Shown here: positions 53,959-62,946 of the stretch, one piece after another | How positions within the stretch are numbered: position 1 is the stretch's first letter | Layout: each line of letters starts with the position of its first letter | Assembly (NCBI RefSeq): GCF_014931565.1 | Contig: NZ_CP063353.1 | Span: 992,001-1,056,000, forward strand | Direction: 5' to 3' | Source of the DNA: Clostridium sp. 'deep sea' | GTDB taxonomy: Bacteria; Bacillota; UBA994; PWPR01 | DNA: 64,000 bases | Translations under genes and position numbers: made by a program | Notes under the pieces: model-generated | Database searches by the model: none | What the model was told of the DNA's origin: nothing | What the model saw: only the letters and a program-made list of their open reading frames with translations

Positions 53959-55062
53959 ATGAAAGAAACTTTAATACCTGCAGTAGAAAACAAAGAGCTG
54001 ACCAAAAAGCTTAATAATAATATAAGTATTTTAATAAAAGAATTTACTAAAATAGCTTTAGCAGATTTTTCATCAGTCAAAAATATTATTAAAATCACCT
54101 TAAAACAAAAGAATAGTGAAAAAAAACGCAACTATTATGAAGAGCAAAACATACATGTACCACCCTTTTTAATTGCCTCTATTACAAAAAGCTGTAACTT
54201 AAAGTGTAAAGGCTGTTATGACCAACAGAAACCTACAGCAAGTGGTATTGAATTAACCGCTAATGACTGGAGTAATATTTTTGTGCAAGCTAGAGATTTA
54301 GGAATATCATTTATTTTATTGGCTGGTGGTGAACCTTTACTAAAAAAGCAGTTATTAAAAGACTGTATTAACTATCCAGAAATAATTTTTCCGATGTTCA
54401 CTAATGGCTTACTAATTAATGATGAGTGGGTTAATTACTTTGCCTTAAGTAGAAATATTGTGCCTATTGTAAGTATTGAGGGAGATAAAACTCTTACCAA
54501 TAATAGGAGAGGTAAGGGTGTTTATGAAGTAGTAATTGCTAATTTAGACTTATTAAAAAAGAAAAGAATTTTTTATGGTATATCATTAACTCTTACTACT
54601 GAAAACTATATTAAAGTTTTAAGTGAAGAATATATTCAGCAGTTTATTAATAAAGGCTGTAGAGTATTTATGTATATAGAGTATATACCATTTGACCCAA
54701 CAACTGAAAACTTAGTTATCAATGAAAGTCAGCGAATAAATTTAAATAATAGGCTTAATTATTTACGAGAAAAGTTTAATGCTATTTTTATTGCTTTTCC
54801 GGGAGATGAAGCAGATTTTGGCGGTTGTTTAGCAGCTGGTAGAGGATTTATGCACCTTAATGCAATGGGCGACGTAGAGGCTTGTCCATTTGCTCCCTAC
54901 TCCGATATTAATTTAAAGAATGTTAGTCTTAAAGAGGCCCTAAACTCAAGAATGTTAGCAAATATACGTGATACCCATGCCCTATTAGAGGAACATAATG
55001 GTGGTTGCTCTTTATTTGAGAATAAAGAGTTGATTGAGAGAATTTTATTTAAAAGTAGATAA
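53959..55062 (+). CDS. Radical SAM protein of unknown substrate
   Basis: The 367-residue protein has the radical SAM cluster motif CNLKCKGCYD at about residue 77, followed by AGGEPLL and an SVEGD region. Cys residues near the C-terminus (GGCLAAGRGFMHLNAMGDVEACPF and GGCSLF) suggest a second iron-sulfur cluster, as in SPASM/twitch proteins. The helical N-terminus (about 1-60) has no assigned domain. No precursor peptide is seen close by, so its substrate is unknown. ATG follows AGGAGA; a single-gene unit ended by a clear terminator. Confidence 0.82.
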   Translation: MKETLIPAVENKELTKKLNNNISILIKEFTKIALADFSSVKNIIKITLKQKNSEKKRNYYEEQNIHVPPFLIASITKSCNLKCKGCYDQQKPTASGIELTANDWSNIFVQARDLGISFILLAGGEPLLKKQLLKDCINYPEIIFPMFTNGLLINDEWVNYFALSRNIVPIVSIEGDKTLTNNRRGKGVYEVVIANLDLLKKKRIFYGISLTLTTENYIKVLSEEYIQQFINKGCRVFMYIEYIPFDPTTENLVINESQRINLNNRLNYLREKFNAIFIAFPGDEADFGGCLAAGRGFMHLNAMGDVEACPFAPYSDINLKNVSLKEALNSRMLANIRDTHALLEEHNGGCSLFENKELIERILFKSR

Positions 55063-55084
55063 TATTTATTATCAAGATAAGTAC

Positions 55085-55121
55085 AAAATACGCAATTAGA
55101 CTATGTCTTTTTGCGTATTTT
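55085..55121. terminator. Terminator between the radical SAM and ABC genes
   Basis: AAAATACGCAA pairs with TTGCGTATTTT around a 15-base loop. Flanking A and T residues allow use from both directions. A second hairpin (TTAGTGGT/ACCACTAA, 55170-55190) adjoins the ABC gene stop but lacks a T-run. Confidence 0.8.
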
Positions 55122-55191
55122 ACTACCTAATATATTAAATAGACTCTCCTAACTTGGGTAACTTAGTTATTAGTGGTAAGCCACCACTAAC

Positions 55192-56928
55192 TTATTTTTT
55201 TACTTTCCAGCTACTTGCTTGTTGTCTTCTAAGCCAAAAATCATAATATTGACCTTTGTTTTGTAGTAGCTCTTGATGTATGCCTTTTTCAATTATTCTA
55301 CCATTATTAAGTACTATAATTTGGTCTGCTGCCTTAATGGTAGACAACCTATGAGCTATCACAATTAAAGTTTTATCTTTTACTAATTCATTAATAGCCA
55401 TTTGAATATGTTTTTCGTTATCTGGATCTACACTCGCAGTGGCTTCATCTAATAATATTATAGGAGCATCCTTAAGCATAGCACGGGCTATAGAAATTCG
55501 TTGCTTTTCTCCTCCCGATAAGTTAGAACCACTCTCTCCTACCATTGTGTCATAGCCATGTTCTAGCTGCATTATAAAGTCATAACACCTTGCTTTTTTG
55601 CAAACATCAATAACCTCTTGCATGCTAGCGTTAGGTTTACCAAACTTTATATTGTTTAGTATTGTATCGTTAAATAAGTATACCTTTTGAAATACCATAC
55701 TAATATTTTTTAGTAAGCTATCACAGGAAATTTCTTTAACATTAACTCCACCGACTTTAATTTCACCACATTGTACATCCCAAAAACGAGCTATTAAATT
55801 GGCTATTGTTGTTTTACCACAACCCGATGGGCCTACTAAGGCTGTCATGCTTTGTTGTGGTATTTTAAAATTAATATCATGCAAAACATCCTTAGAATCA
55901 TAGGCAAAGGTTACATTACTAAACTCTACTTCATAGTTATTTAACTCAATATTTTGGGAATTTTCATCTATAATTTTAACCTGCTTTACAGCCTCATATC
56001 TATCAAGAGCAGCGTCCATCACCCTCATCTTGGCTGTAAGTATACCCAGTGCTTTTGTTGGCATGTAAAACTCAAAAATAAAGACTAAAAGCATTAATAA
56101 TACGTTTAAGCTTAACGTTCCACTTAACCAAAATTCAGAAGAAAAATAAACAGTTAACGTTATACCAATGTAAAAACACATATCATACAAGAAATTTGGT
56201 GGAATAAAACTTTCTTCAAACTCAATTGAATGATCTCTTGTTAATTTAAATGAATTTAGTAAATCCTTACTTTTACCACCAGTCATATTAAAGGCCTTTA
56301 TTACAGATATACCCTGAATATACTCTAATACAGCTCCGCTTAGCTTTGCTTGAATTTTTTGCTTTTTAAAAGACTGTTTTTTACCAATCTTTTGAATATA
56401 GCTTAATAAAATCATTGCCAAAACATACACAGTTAAAGAGATTAAGGCAATTCGATAGTCTAAAAAAAATAAAAATATACTTCCGATAATAATTGATATA
56501 AAGCCATTAGCCACTTTATAGATAGAGTTCATAGCAAACATTTCAACAAATGTTATATCTGAGGTCACTACTGCAGTAAGATTACCTAGGTTTCCTTCAC
56601 TAAAATATCCCATAGGCAATCTTTTTAAATGATCACCAATTTTAAGTCTTTCACGCTCAAATATCATATAGCCAGTTTCGTCTTGATATTTGTAAATAAG
56701 TCTCTTAAATACATATTGACCCAGTAATCCTATTGCAACAAGTACAGCACTTATCTTCACTGTGCGCAAGGTTAGATCATTGTTTATAGCCCTTGAAAGC
56801 ACTAATAGCATTGCAAAAATAGTAAAATTAATAAATATGCCTTCAAAAAAGCCAAAAATCAAGGAAGCTTTAATTCGTGCTGCAAAGTTATCTGCAAGTC
56901 TTAATAACCTTTTTATTATACCTATCAT
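55192..56928 (-). CDS. ABC transporter, fused permease-ATPase, subunit 2 (YbtQ-like)
   Basis: The 578-residue half-transporter has six membrane segments (residues 1-310) and an ATPase domain with Walker A GPSGCGKTT, signature LSGGEKQR and Walker B IILLDEATAS. Together with the preceding gene it forms a heterodimer of the exporter-fold type. The siderophore importers YbtP/YbtQ and IrtA/IrtB have this fold, and the surrounding genes (substrate-binding protein, AraC regulator, Fur box) support an import role. The ATG directly abuts the upstream stop, so the two are coupled. Confidence 0.85.
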   Translation of the reverse strand: MIGIIKRLLRLADNFAARIKASLIFGFFEGIFINFTIFAMLLVLSRAINNDLTLRTVKISAVLVAIGLLGQYVFKRLIYKYQDETGYMIFERERLKIGDHLKRLPMGYFSEGNLGNLTAVVTSDITFVEMFAMNSIYKVANGFISIIIGSIFLFFLDYRIALISLTVYVLAMILLSYIQKIGKKQSFKKQKIQAKLSGAVLEYIQGISVIKAFNMTGGKSKDLLNSFKLTRDHSIEFEESFIPPNFLYDMCFYIGITLTVYFSSEFWLSGTLSLNVLLMLLVFIFEFYMPTKALGILTAKMRVMDAALDRYEAVKQVKIIDENSQNIELNNYEVEFSNVTFAYDSKDVLHDINFKIPQQSMTALVGPSGCGKTTIANLIARFWDVQCGEIKVGGVNVKEISCDSLLKNISMVFQKVYLFNDTILNNIKFGKPNASMQEVIDVCKKARCYDFIMQLEHGYDTMVGESGSNLSGGEKQRISIARAMLKDAPIILLDEATASVDPDNEKHIQMAINELVKDKTLIVIAHRLSTIKAADQIIVLNNGRIIEKGIHQELLQNKGQYYDFWLRRQQASSWKVKK

Positions 56929-58677
56929 TTATGCCTCCTCCTTAACTCTTATATCCCAGTTAAGTGACTCGCAATGAGAACTCCACATTAATTGATAAAG
57001 CTCTGAGTCTTTAAGTAGTTCTTTATGAGTACCCTGTTTAGCTATTGTGCCTTCATTTACTAAAATTATATTATCTGCTTCTACAATAGTAGATAACTTA
57101 TGAGCAATAACTATTAGTGTTTTACCATTTATTAAGCCATTTAAGGCACGCTGTATTTTGTCTTCATTTTCAGGGTCAGTAAAGGCTGTTGCTTCATCTA
57201 GTACTATTATGGGAGAGTCCTTTAATAATGCTCTAGCAATAGAAATACGCTGGCGCTGTCCACCTGAAAGCTTTGCTCCACTATCACCAATATTACTGTT
57301 ATATCCCTGCTCCATTTGCATAATAAAGTTATGGCACTCAGCTAGCTTAGCAACTTTTACTACTTCTGCATCACTAGCACTTGGTTTACCCATTCTAATA
57401 TTCTCTATAATAGAGGTGTTAAAAAGATGAATGTCTTGTGATACATAACTAACACAATCCATTAGCATTTTAAAAGACATATCTTTAATACTTACTGAAC
57501 CAATACTTATCTCCCCATCTTTAACATCCCAAAATCTAACTAATAGCTTTGCTAATGTTGATTTACCACTACCAGATTTGCCTACTAGGGCTGTGACCGT
57601 ATTTTCTTTAGCCTCAAATGATATACCTTTAATAACTTCTTGTTGATCATAGGCAAAGCTTACGTTGCTAAACTTAACATTGTAGTTATTAGGCTTAATA
57701 GGATTAGTGGTTGTTAGTAGCTCTTTTTTAGTTAAGATTTCATCTATAATACGACTTTTTTGGGTGACTAACTGAAAATTAGTACCAAACTCTGTTAATC
57801 TCAAAAGTGGTGTTCCTAAGCTTAAAGATAACAACATACAAAGAATATAAGCCTGAATGCTTAAGGTGCCTTGTAAAATAAATAAGGCTCCTAAAGGTAA
57901 GGAAAGCAATACAGTACAAGGTAAAATAACATAAAAGGCTGTTAAAGATGGCCAAGAATCTCTCGACCAACCAAGAGTAAAGTCTTTATAATCCTGTACT
58001 GAACTGGTGTATTTCTTAAACGAAGAGGTCGTTTGGTTAAATATTTTAATAACCTCCATGCCTCCAATAAACTCAACAATATTATTATTCATTTTTTGAG
58101 AAGATGCTAAAAATCCCTGGAGTTTTTTTAGTCTTCCTCTCATCATAATTTTAAAGAATATTAAAGCAATTGGAATTACAGCTAAAGTTAATAAAGCCAT
58201 TCTCCAGCTAACTGCAAACAAAAAAATTACTACAGCTATAGGTACTACCGTATTTGAGATTCCCTCTGGAATTAAGTGCGCTATAATAGATTCCGTATCT
58301 TCAATTAAATCCACAAATATCTGTTTATATTCACCTGAGCCCTTTTTACTTATTTCTCCCATAGGCATTTTTATCAGTTTTTCTGCCATATTGCTTCGCA
58401 TTCCTAACAAAGTATCAAAAGCAGCATGGTGAGAAAAACGCATTGCATTAAAAAATAGCAATGACTTTAGTAAAAAGCAGCCAAAAATTAGTAGCACATT
58501 TTGTAATATAAAACTACTAGTAACTAGCTGAGGTTGCAAAAACTCTATTACCATTCGGTAAACAAAATAATAAGGCATAATACCAATTAAAACACTTAAA
58601 GTAGCGAGTATAATTGCGTAATAAATTTTACGTTTATGCTCTTTAGCATAAGAAAATACTTTTTTAATTTCTTGCAC
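56929..58677 (-). CDS. ABC transporter, fused permease-ATPase, subunit 1 (YbtP-like)
   Basis: The 582-residue paired half-transporter has six membrane segments and an ATPase domain with GKSGSGKST, LSGGQRQR and IIVLDEATAF. The N-terminal half resembles YbtP/IrtA-type proteins rather than lipid or drug exporters such as MsbA, but the similarity is by eye. It follows the substrate-binding protein gene by 12 bases and precedes its partner with no gap. Walker and signature motifs are intact in both subunits. Confidence 0.84.
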   Translation of the reverse strand: MQEIKKVFSYAKEHKRKIYYAIILATLSVLIGIMPYYFVYRMVIEFLQPQLVTSSFILQNVLLIFGCFLLKSLLFFNAMRFSHHAAFDTLLGMRSNMAEKLIKMPMGEISKKGSGEYKQIFVDLIEDTESIIAHLIPEGISNTVVPIAVVIFLFAVSWRMALLTLAVIPIALIFFKIMMRGRLKKLQGFLASSQKMNNNIVEFIGGMEVIKIFNQTTSSFKKYTSSVQDYKDFTLGWSRDSWPSLTAFYVILPCTVLLSLPLGALFILQGTLSIQAYILCMLLSLSLGTPLLRLTEFGTNFQLVTQKSRIIDEILTKKELLTTTNPIKPNNYNVKFSNVSFAYDQQEVIKGISFEAKENTVTALVGKSGSGKSTLAKLLVRFWDVKDGEISIGSVSIKDMSFKMLMDCVSYVSQDIHLFNTSIIENIRMGKPSASDAEVVKVAKLAECHNFIMQMEQGYNSNIGDSGAKLSGGQRQRISIARALLKDSPIIVLDEATAFTDPENEDKIQRALNGLINGKTLIVIAHKLSTIVEADNIILVNEGTIAKQGTHKELLKDSELYQLMWSSHCESLNWDIRVKEEA

Positions 58678-58689
58678 AGCTCAACCTCC

Positions 58690-60285
58690 TTATTTTAGCT
58701 TTACACCTGCAATATCAATATAAAAAGGTTGCCCAAAAAAAACATAGTCACTAATCTTATCATTGTAGATTGCTAACTGTTTCATAAATGAAATAGGTAC
58801 TGAGGTATAATTATCATATATATCTTTAAGTACAATGTTATATATTTCAGTAATTCTGTCTTTATTTGTGCAACTAAGTAGTTCTTTTAGCATATTATCT
58901 ATATTTTTACTTGAAGCCATAATTCTCATGGTAGCTGGATCTGCACTGTTACTACCTAAATTATTTATTGTTGTATATGGGTCATACGGAAAACCATAGG
59001 TTTCATTATAGCCAATATCGAAATTACCTTTTGCTAAAGAGGTATACCAAGTTAACATCTCTAAACCCTCTGTTTTTACTTCAAATCCAATTTCATGTAA
59101 GCTATTTGCTACAGCTAAAACCATATCTTCTTCTGCACCCATACCACTACGGTGTACTATTTTTATGGCTAGTTTTTTACCATTTTGCTCTCGTATACCA
59201 TCGCCATCTTTATCCACCCAATTAGCCTCTGTTAAGAGTTTTTTTGCCAGATTAATATTAAGCTTTTTAGGCTCTAAATCTACATTGCAGTAAGGTAGTT
59301 TTTTACTAAGAAAGTTGTCTGTTTGTTCTTCTATATTATTTAATATATAAGTACATATTTTACTTTTATCTATTGCTAAAGATACAGCCTGTCGAACCCT
59401 AATATCTCTAAAATATTCAGTTTCTGAATTTAAAATAAAGTATCTAGTTTTTATATCTGCGTTAGATATTTTTGTTTCAAAATTAGGTTGTTCTCTAAAA
59501 TCAACAAAGCTATTGTAAGAGGTTTTATCGTCGCCAATAATTATGTCGACCTCACCTAAACGCAGTGCTAAAGCTTTAGCTTCGTTATCGGGGATAACCT
59601 TAATTGTAAATTTCTCAACGTCGGGTTGTTCACCCCAATAGTATGGATTCTTTACAAAGGTATAGGAGATATTTTCTTCAAAACTTTGTAACATATATGG
59701 ACCAGTTCCCATGGTTGAGCTTAATAACTTAGGAGAACATCCCTCTTTAGTAAAGGCATTAGGTGACATCATAGCCATAGGACGCAACATTGTTAAATCG
59801 TATAATAGTCCGTAATAAGGCTTTGTAAACCTAAGTTTTACAGTTAAATTATCAACTACCTCAACTTCTTTAAGTAAGGTTAAAACTTTACCATAAGCAC
59901 CTAAGTATCTTTCACCTAATAACTTAGGAATATTTTCAAAATTTAGTTTAACAACATTAGCATTAAACTCTTCTCCATCCGAAAATTTTACATTATCTCT
60001 TAGCTTAAAGGTTATGTCATTTCCTTGTATTTCCCAGCTTTTTGCTAACCCTGGTTTTATTTTGCCATCTTCATAAATAACTAAGGTATCATAAAAGTTA
60101 CTTAGGTAATAAAATATACCCAAAGACTCACCCACTACTACAGTTGAAAAGCCTGTATCAAAACCCCAGCTCTCACAGATGTTTATCTCTTTAGCTACTG
60201 TGGTAGTAGCTTTAGTATTGTTACAGCCAATAATTGAAATACTTAATACTACAATAAGCAATACTGTTAAAAATTTTTTACTCAT
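58690..60285 (-). CDS. Family 5 extracellular substrate-binding lipoprotein
   Basis: The 531-residue protein is a solute-binding protein of the peptide/nickel family (SBP_bac_5), with the lipobox ISIIGC after a short signal (MSKKFLTVLLIVVLSISIIGC). Family landmarks: LRDNVKFSDGEEFNANVVKLNFEN, GTGPYMLQSF, IVVRQAVSLAIDK-like RVRQAVSLAIDKSKI and EANWVDKDGDGIREQNGKKL. Members near metallophore genes (NikA, CntA) bind Ni or metal complexes. The ATG at 60285 follows AAAGGGG; a longer upstream frame overlaps the Fur box. Expression is probably iron-repressed. Confidence 0.86.
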   Translation of the reverse strand: MSKKFLTVLLIVVLSISIIGCNNTKATTTVAKEINICESWGFDTGFSTVVVGESLGIFYYLSNFYDTLVIYEDGKIKPGLAKSWEIQGNDITFKLRDNVKFSDGEEFNANVVKLNFENIPKLLGERYLGAYGKVLTLLKEVEVVDNLTVKLRFTKPYYGLLYDLTMLRPMAMMSPNAFTKEGCSPKLLSSTMGTGPYMLQSFEENISYTFVKNPYYWGEQPDVEKFTIKVIPDNEAKALALRLGEVDIIIGDDKTSYNSFVDFREQPNFETKISNADIKTRYFILNSETEYFRDIRVRQAVSLAIDKSKICTYILNNIEEQTDNFLSKKLPYCNVDLEPKKLNINLAKKLLTEANWVDKDGDGIREQNGKKLAIKIVHRSGMGAEEDMVLAVANSLHEIGFEVKTEGLEMLTWYTSLAKGNFDIGYNETYGFPYDPYTTINNLGSNSADPATMRIMASSKNIDNMLKELLSCTNKDRITEIYNIVLKDIYDNYTSVPISFMKQLAIYNDKISDYVFFGQPFYIDIAGVKLK

Positions 60286-60318
60286 TTTTACCCCTTTACC
60301 AAATTTATTTACATTAAT

Positions 60319-60337
60319 AATAACAATTATCATTATC
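60319..60337 (-). promoter_or_regulatory. Fur box upstream of the uptake operon
   Basis: In minus orientation it reads GATAATGATAATTGTTATT, matching 16 of 19 positions of the classical Fur consensus, including the first 12. Two more GATAAT-like words adjoin it. It lies 34 bases before the substrate-binding protein start codon, where a bound repressor would block transcription. Confidence 0.72.
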
Positions 60338-60349
60338 ATTTAATGCCTA

Positions 60350-60383
60350 AATTAAAAGTAGCATTCTATTCAAAGAATGCTAC
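60350..60383 (-). terminator. Second terminator-like hairpin before the uptake operon
   Basis: GTAGCATTCT and AGAATGCTAC form a 10-bp stem with a short loop, followed by TTTTAATTT on the minus strand. It lies between the AraC gene terminator and the Fur box and isolates the uptake operon from upstream transcription. Confidence 0.78.
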
Positions 60384-60469
60384 TATCTTATAATTTTGCA
60401 ATATTAGGCTTCTATTTTCTCCCCTAAAAGTACATAAATATATACCGTTTAGCCTTTTAACTATTAATA

Positions 60470-60506
60470 AGTAAAAAATAAGAACTCAATTTAATCTTGA
60501 GTTCTT
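60470..60506 (-). terminator. Terminator overlapping the end of the AraC gene
   Basis: AAGAACTCAA pairs with TTGAGTTCTT and is followed by ATTTTTTAC on the minus strand. The AraC stop codon lies in the loop, so the hairpin is partly coding. Confidence 0.82.
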
Positions 60507-61489
60507 ATATTGTGATTTAATGCTTTTCTATATTTTAAAGGATTTACCTCATACGTATTTTTAAACGCAACTCCAAATTTACTGGGTGAAGTATACCCTA
60601 CTCTATTTGCTATTTCCAGTATATTAAAATCGCTATTTTCTAGCAGGTCTTTGGCTATCTTCATACGATAATTTTTTAAGTACGAATATGGGCCTACCCC
60701 ATATACATGTTTAAAACACTCTTTTAGCTTTGTTTTACTTAAACAAAACCTATGTGCTAAGTCTTCAATTTTATAGTGATCTGTTATATTCTGCTCTATA
60801 AAATCTTTTATCAACCCCATTTTTTTAATAGTTGTTTTTTGGTAATATCTATCTGGTGCATTATTATAGCTTTTATAATTGTATATCTCAAACAAAAATA
60901 ACTCTAGTGCTCGTAGCTTTAACAATCCTAAATTATTTACTAAACCATTTTTTTTTAGTTCTCCAAGAAAATTAAGTATTTTTAAATTTTGCAAGTTTGT
61001 ATTTATTATTAAGTAATCTTTTCTTGCATCTAAATTATAATAAAACTGCCAAACCTCATCTAGAGTAATCCCTAATATATTACTAATGCTACTATCTAAA
61101 TCATTTAAATAACACATTAAGCAAAAACTATTATAGACCTCGTCACTGTATTGCACCTCTGTAAAATTGTTTACTCCAGTATAAAAAATACTATTACCTT
61201 TTTTTACCATGCCTACAAGTTCATTGTTAAGCTCAAATTTATAATAACCATTTAAACAGTAGTCTATTTTAATATAAGTTTTTTTAGTTTTTGGAGTATC
61301 ACTAGATAACACTCTGTTATTAACTCTAAAATCATTATATACTAAAAACAAACCTGGTATAATTTTAGTTATTTGTAACCTGCCTGATCCATAATTAGGA
61401 AGAATATTAAAGCAGGTGATATCCGATGTTATTACATTTTGTAGCTTCAATTTACTCATAAAGGCAATATCACTTTGGAGAGTGTTCAT
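60491..61489 (-). CDS. AraC-family regulator (YbtA/PchR-like)
   Basis: The 332-residue protein has a C-terminal AraC DNA-binding domain (about 228-325) with two helix-turn-helices: IEDLAHRFCLSKTKLKECFKHVYG and ILEIANRVGYTSPSKFGVAFKNTY. The N-terminal 220 residues have no recognised fold but fit the ligand-binding region of the PchR/YbtA siderophore-responsive activators. Position next to the YbtPQ-like transporter genes makes it their likely regulator. ATG follows GGGAGCC, 20 bases after the MATE gene. Confidence 0.82.
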   Translation of the reverse strand: MNTLQSDIAFMSKLKLQNVITSDITCFNILPNYGSGRLQITKIIPGLFLVYNDFRVNNRVLSSDTPKTKKTYIKIDYCLNGYYKFELNNELVGMVKKGNSIFYTGVNNFTEVQYSDEVYNSFCLMCYLNDLDSSISNILGITLDEVWQFYYNLDARKDYLIINTNLQNLKILNFLGELKKNGLVNNLGLLKLRALELFLFEIYNYKSYNNAPDRYYQKTTIKKMGLIKDFIEQNITDHYKIEDLAHRFCLSKTKLKECFKHVYGVGPYSYLKNYRMKIAKDLLENSDFNILEIANRVGYTSPSKFGVAFKNTYEVNPLKYRKALNHNIRTQD

Positions 61490-61508
61490 TTTTAGGCTCC
61501 CATAACTT

Positions 61509-62876
61509 TTACGCCATTAAATTTACATTATTAGTATTAAGCGTTTTTAGGGTTTTAAACTCTCCTATAACCATAATAATAGCAATAGTTATGGTTACTA
61601 TATCTGCTAGTGGCAATGCTAACCATACACCTAACTCTTTAATAAATATTGGTAAAATTAAAGCAGTTGGGATAAAGAATATAATTTGTCTTCCCATTAC
61701 CATAAACGCTGCTTTACCACCCCGACCTAAAGCTTGGAATAGGGTAATTGTGGTAACAAAAAATCCATACAGTAAAAAGACTCCCAAAAAAATTCTAAAA
61801 TTAGTTATACCAGATAACACCATAGCTTTATCTGTAATAAACCAACTAAGTATGGTTTTAGGAAATAACATAAAGCAGAGCCAAACAATACTAGCCATGA
61901 TTGATGCTATTTTAGTAAATGAGCCGTACGCCTTTTTAACTCTATCAAATTTTTTCGCACCATAGTTAGCACCTAATACGGGCTGTAAACCCTGACTAAT
62001 ACCCCACATTGGTATAAATGCAAACATCATAATACGATAGGCAGCACCCATAATTATAACACTACTATTACCACCATAATGTGAAAATGATTTTAGTAAA
62101 ACTGCTAATTGCAAAGCACTCATTATTTGCATTAGCATACCTGAAACCCCTACAGAGAGTATTTTTGGCATTAACTCAAACGAAATTTTAAAACTTTTTT
62201 TGGTAAGATTAATAATGCTTTTTCCTGATTTAAAGTATATAAAATCACCAATCAAATAAACAAATTGACTTATTACAGTTGCTATAGCAGCTCCCTCTAT
62301 ACCAAAGCCTAGTACTTTAATAAAGATTGGGTCAAGTACAATATTTAATACTGTTCCAACACAAATGATAGTCATAGCTGACTTCATTTTACCCTCACCT
62401 CTTATTAACATGTTTAAGGCTGGTCCTACACTACTAAATAAAAATCCTAAGGAAATAATTCGAATATATTTTATGCCTAATTCCAATATTTCACCCTTAG
62501 CACCAAGAAACTGTAATAATGGACTAGCAAAAACATACACAAAAAAAGTTAAAATTACGGATAAAACCGCAACACTAATTAGTACATTGCCAAACAATTT
62601 ATCTATTGTTTTTTGATCCTTTTCACCCATAGCTCTCGATAATAAAGACATAGCGCCAGTTGCAAATAACGATAAAATAGCTTGATTTAACAATACAATA
62701 TTGTATCCCATAGTTATTGCACCTACACCATCAGCTCCCACAAATTGGCCTACAAATATTGCATCAACCATATTATATAAACCAACAGCTAACATACCTA
62801 TTATGCCTGGTACAGCAAGCTTTACAAATAGTTTACTCATATTCATTTCTAATAAATTTTTACGATTGCTGTTCAT
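61509..62876 (-). CDS. MATE-family efflux protein
   Basis: The 455-residue protein has 12 hydrophobic segments in two halves and the MATE pattern MLAVGLYNMVDAIFVGQFVGADGVGAITM in TM1-2, GPALNMLIRGEGKMK in the first half, and ANYGAKKFDRVKKAY after TM7. MATE transporters export cationic compounds or drugs with Na+ or H+. In this cluster it could export a metallophore, but no biosynthesis genes are in view. ATG follows AGGGTGATATA; the AraC gene follows 20 bases downstream. Confidence 0.87.
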   Translation of the reverse strand: MNSNRKNLLEMNMSKLFVKLAVPGIIGMLAVGLYNMVDAIFVGQFVGADGVGAITMGYNIVLLNQAILSLFATGAMSLLSRAMGEKDQKTIDKLFGNVLISVAVLSVILTFFVYVFASPLLQFLGAKGEILELGIKYIRIISLGFLFSSVGPALNMLIRGEGKMKSAMTIICVGTVLNIVLDPIFIKVLGFGIEGAAIATVISQFVYLIGDFIYFKSGKSIINLTKKSFKISFELMPKILSVGVSGMLMQIMSALQLAVLLKSFSHYGGNSSVIIMGAAYRIMMFAFIPMWGISQGLQPVLGANYGAKKFDRVKKAYGSFTKIASIMASIVWLCFMLFPKTILSWFITDKAMVLSGITNFRIFLGVFLLYGFFVTTITLFQALGRGGKAAFMVMGRQIIFFIPTALILPIFIKELGVWLALPLADIVTITIAIIMVIGEFKTLKTLNTNNVNLMA

Positions 62877-62946
62877 TATATCACCCTCTATTTTTAGTAA
62901 TCTGCAACTTTAATTATTTACCAAATATCTTTTATTAATAGCTAAG

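Noticed and set aside
61591-61965. A 124-codon open frame antisense to the MATE gene
   Set aside because: It has no ribosome-binding site, its composition mirrors the membrane protein on the other strand, and it lies wholly inside a well-supported gene.
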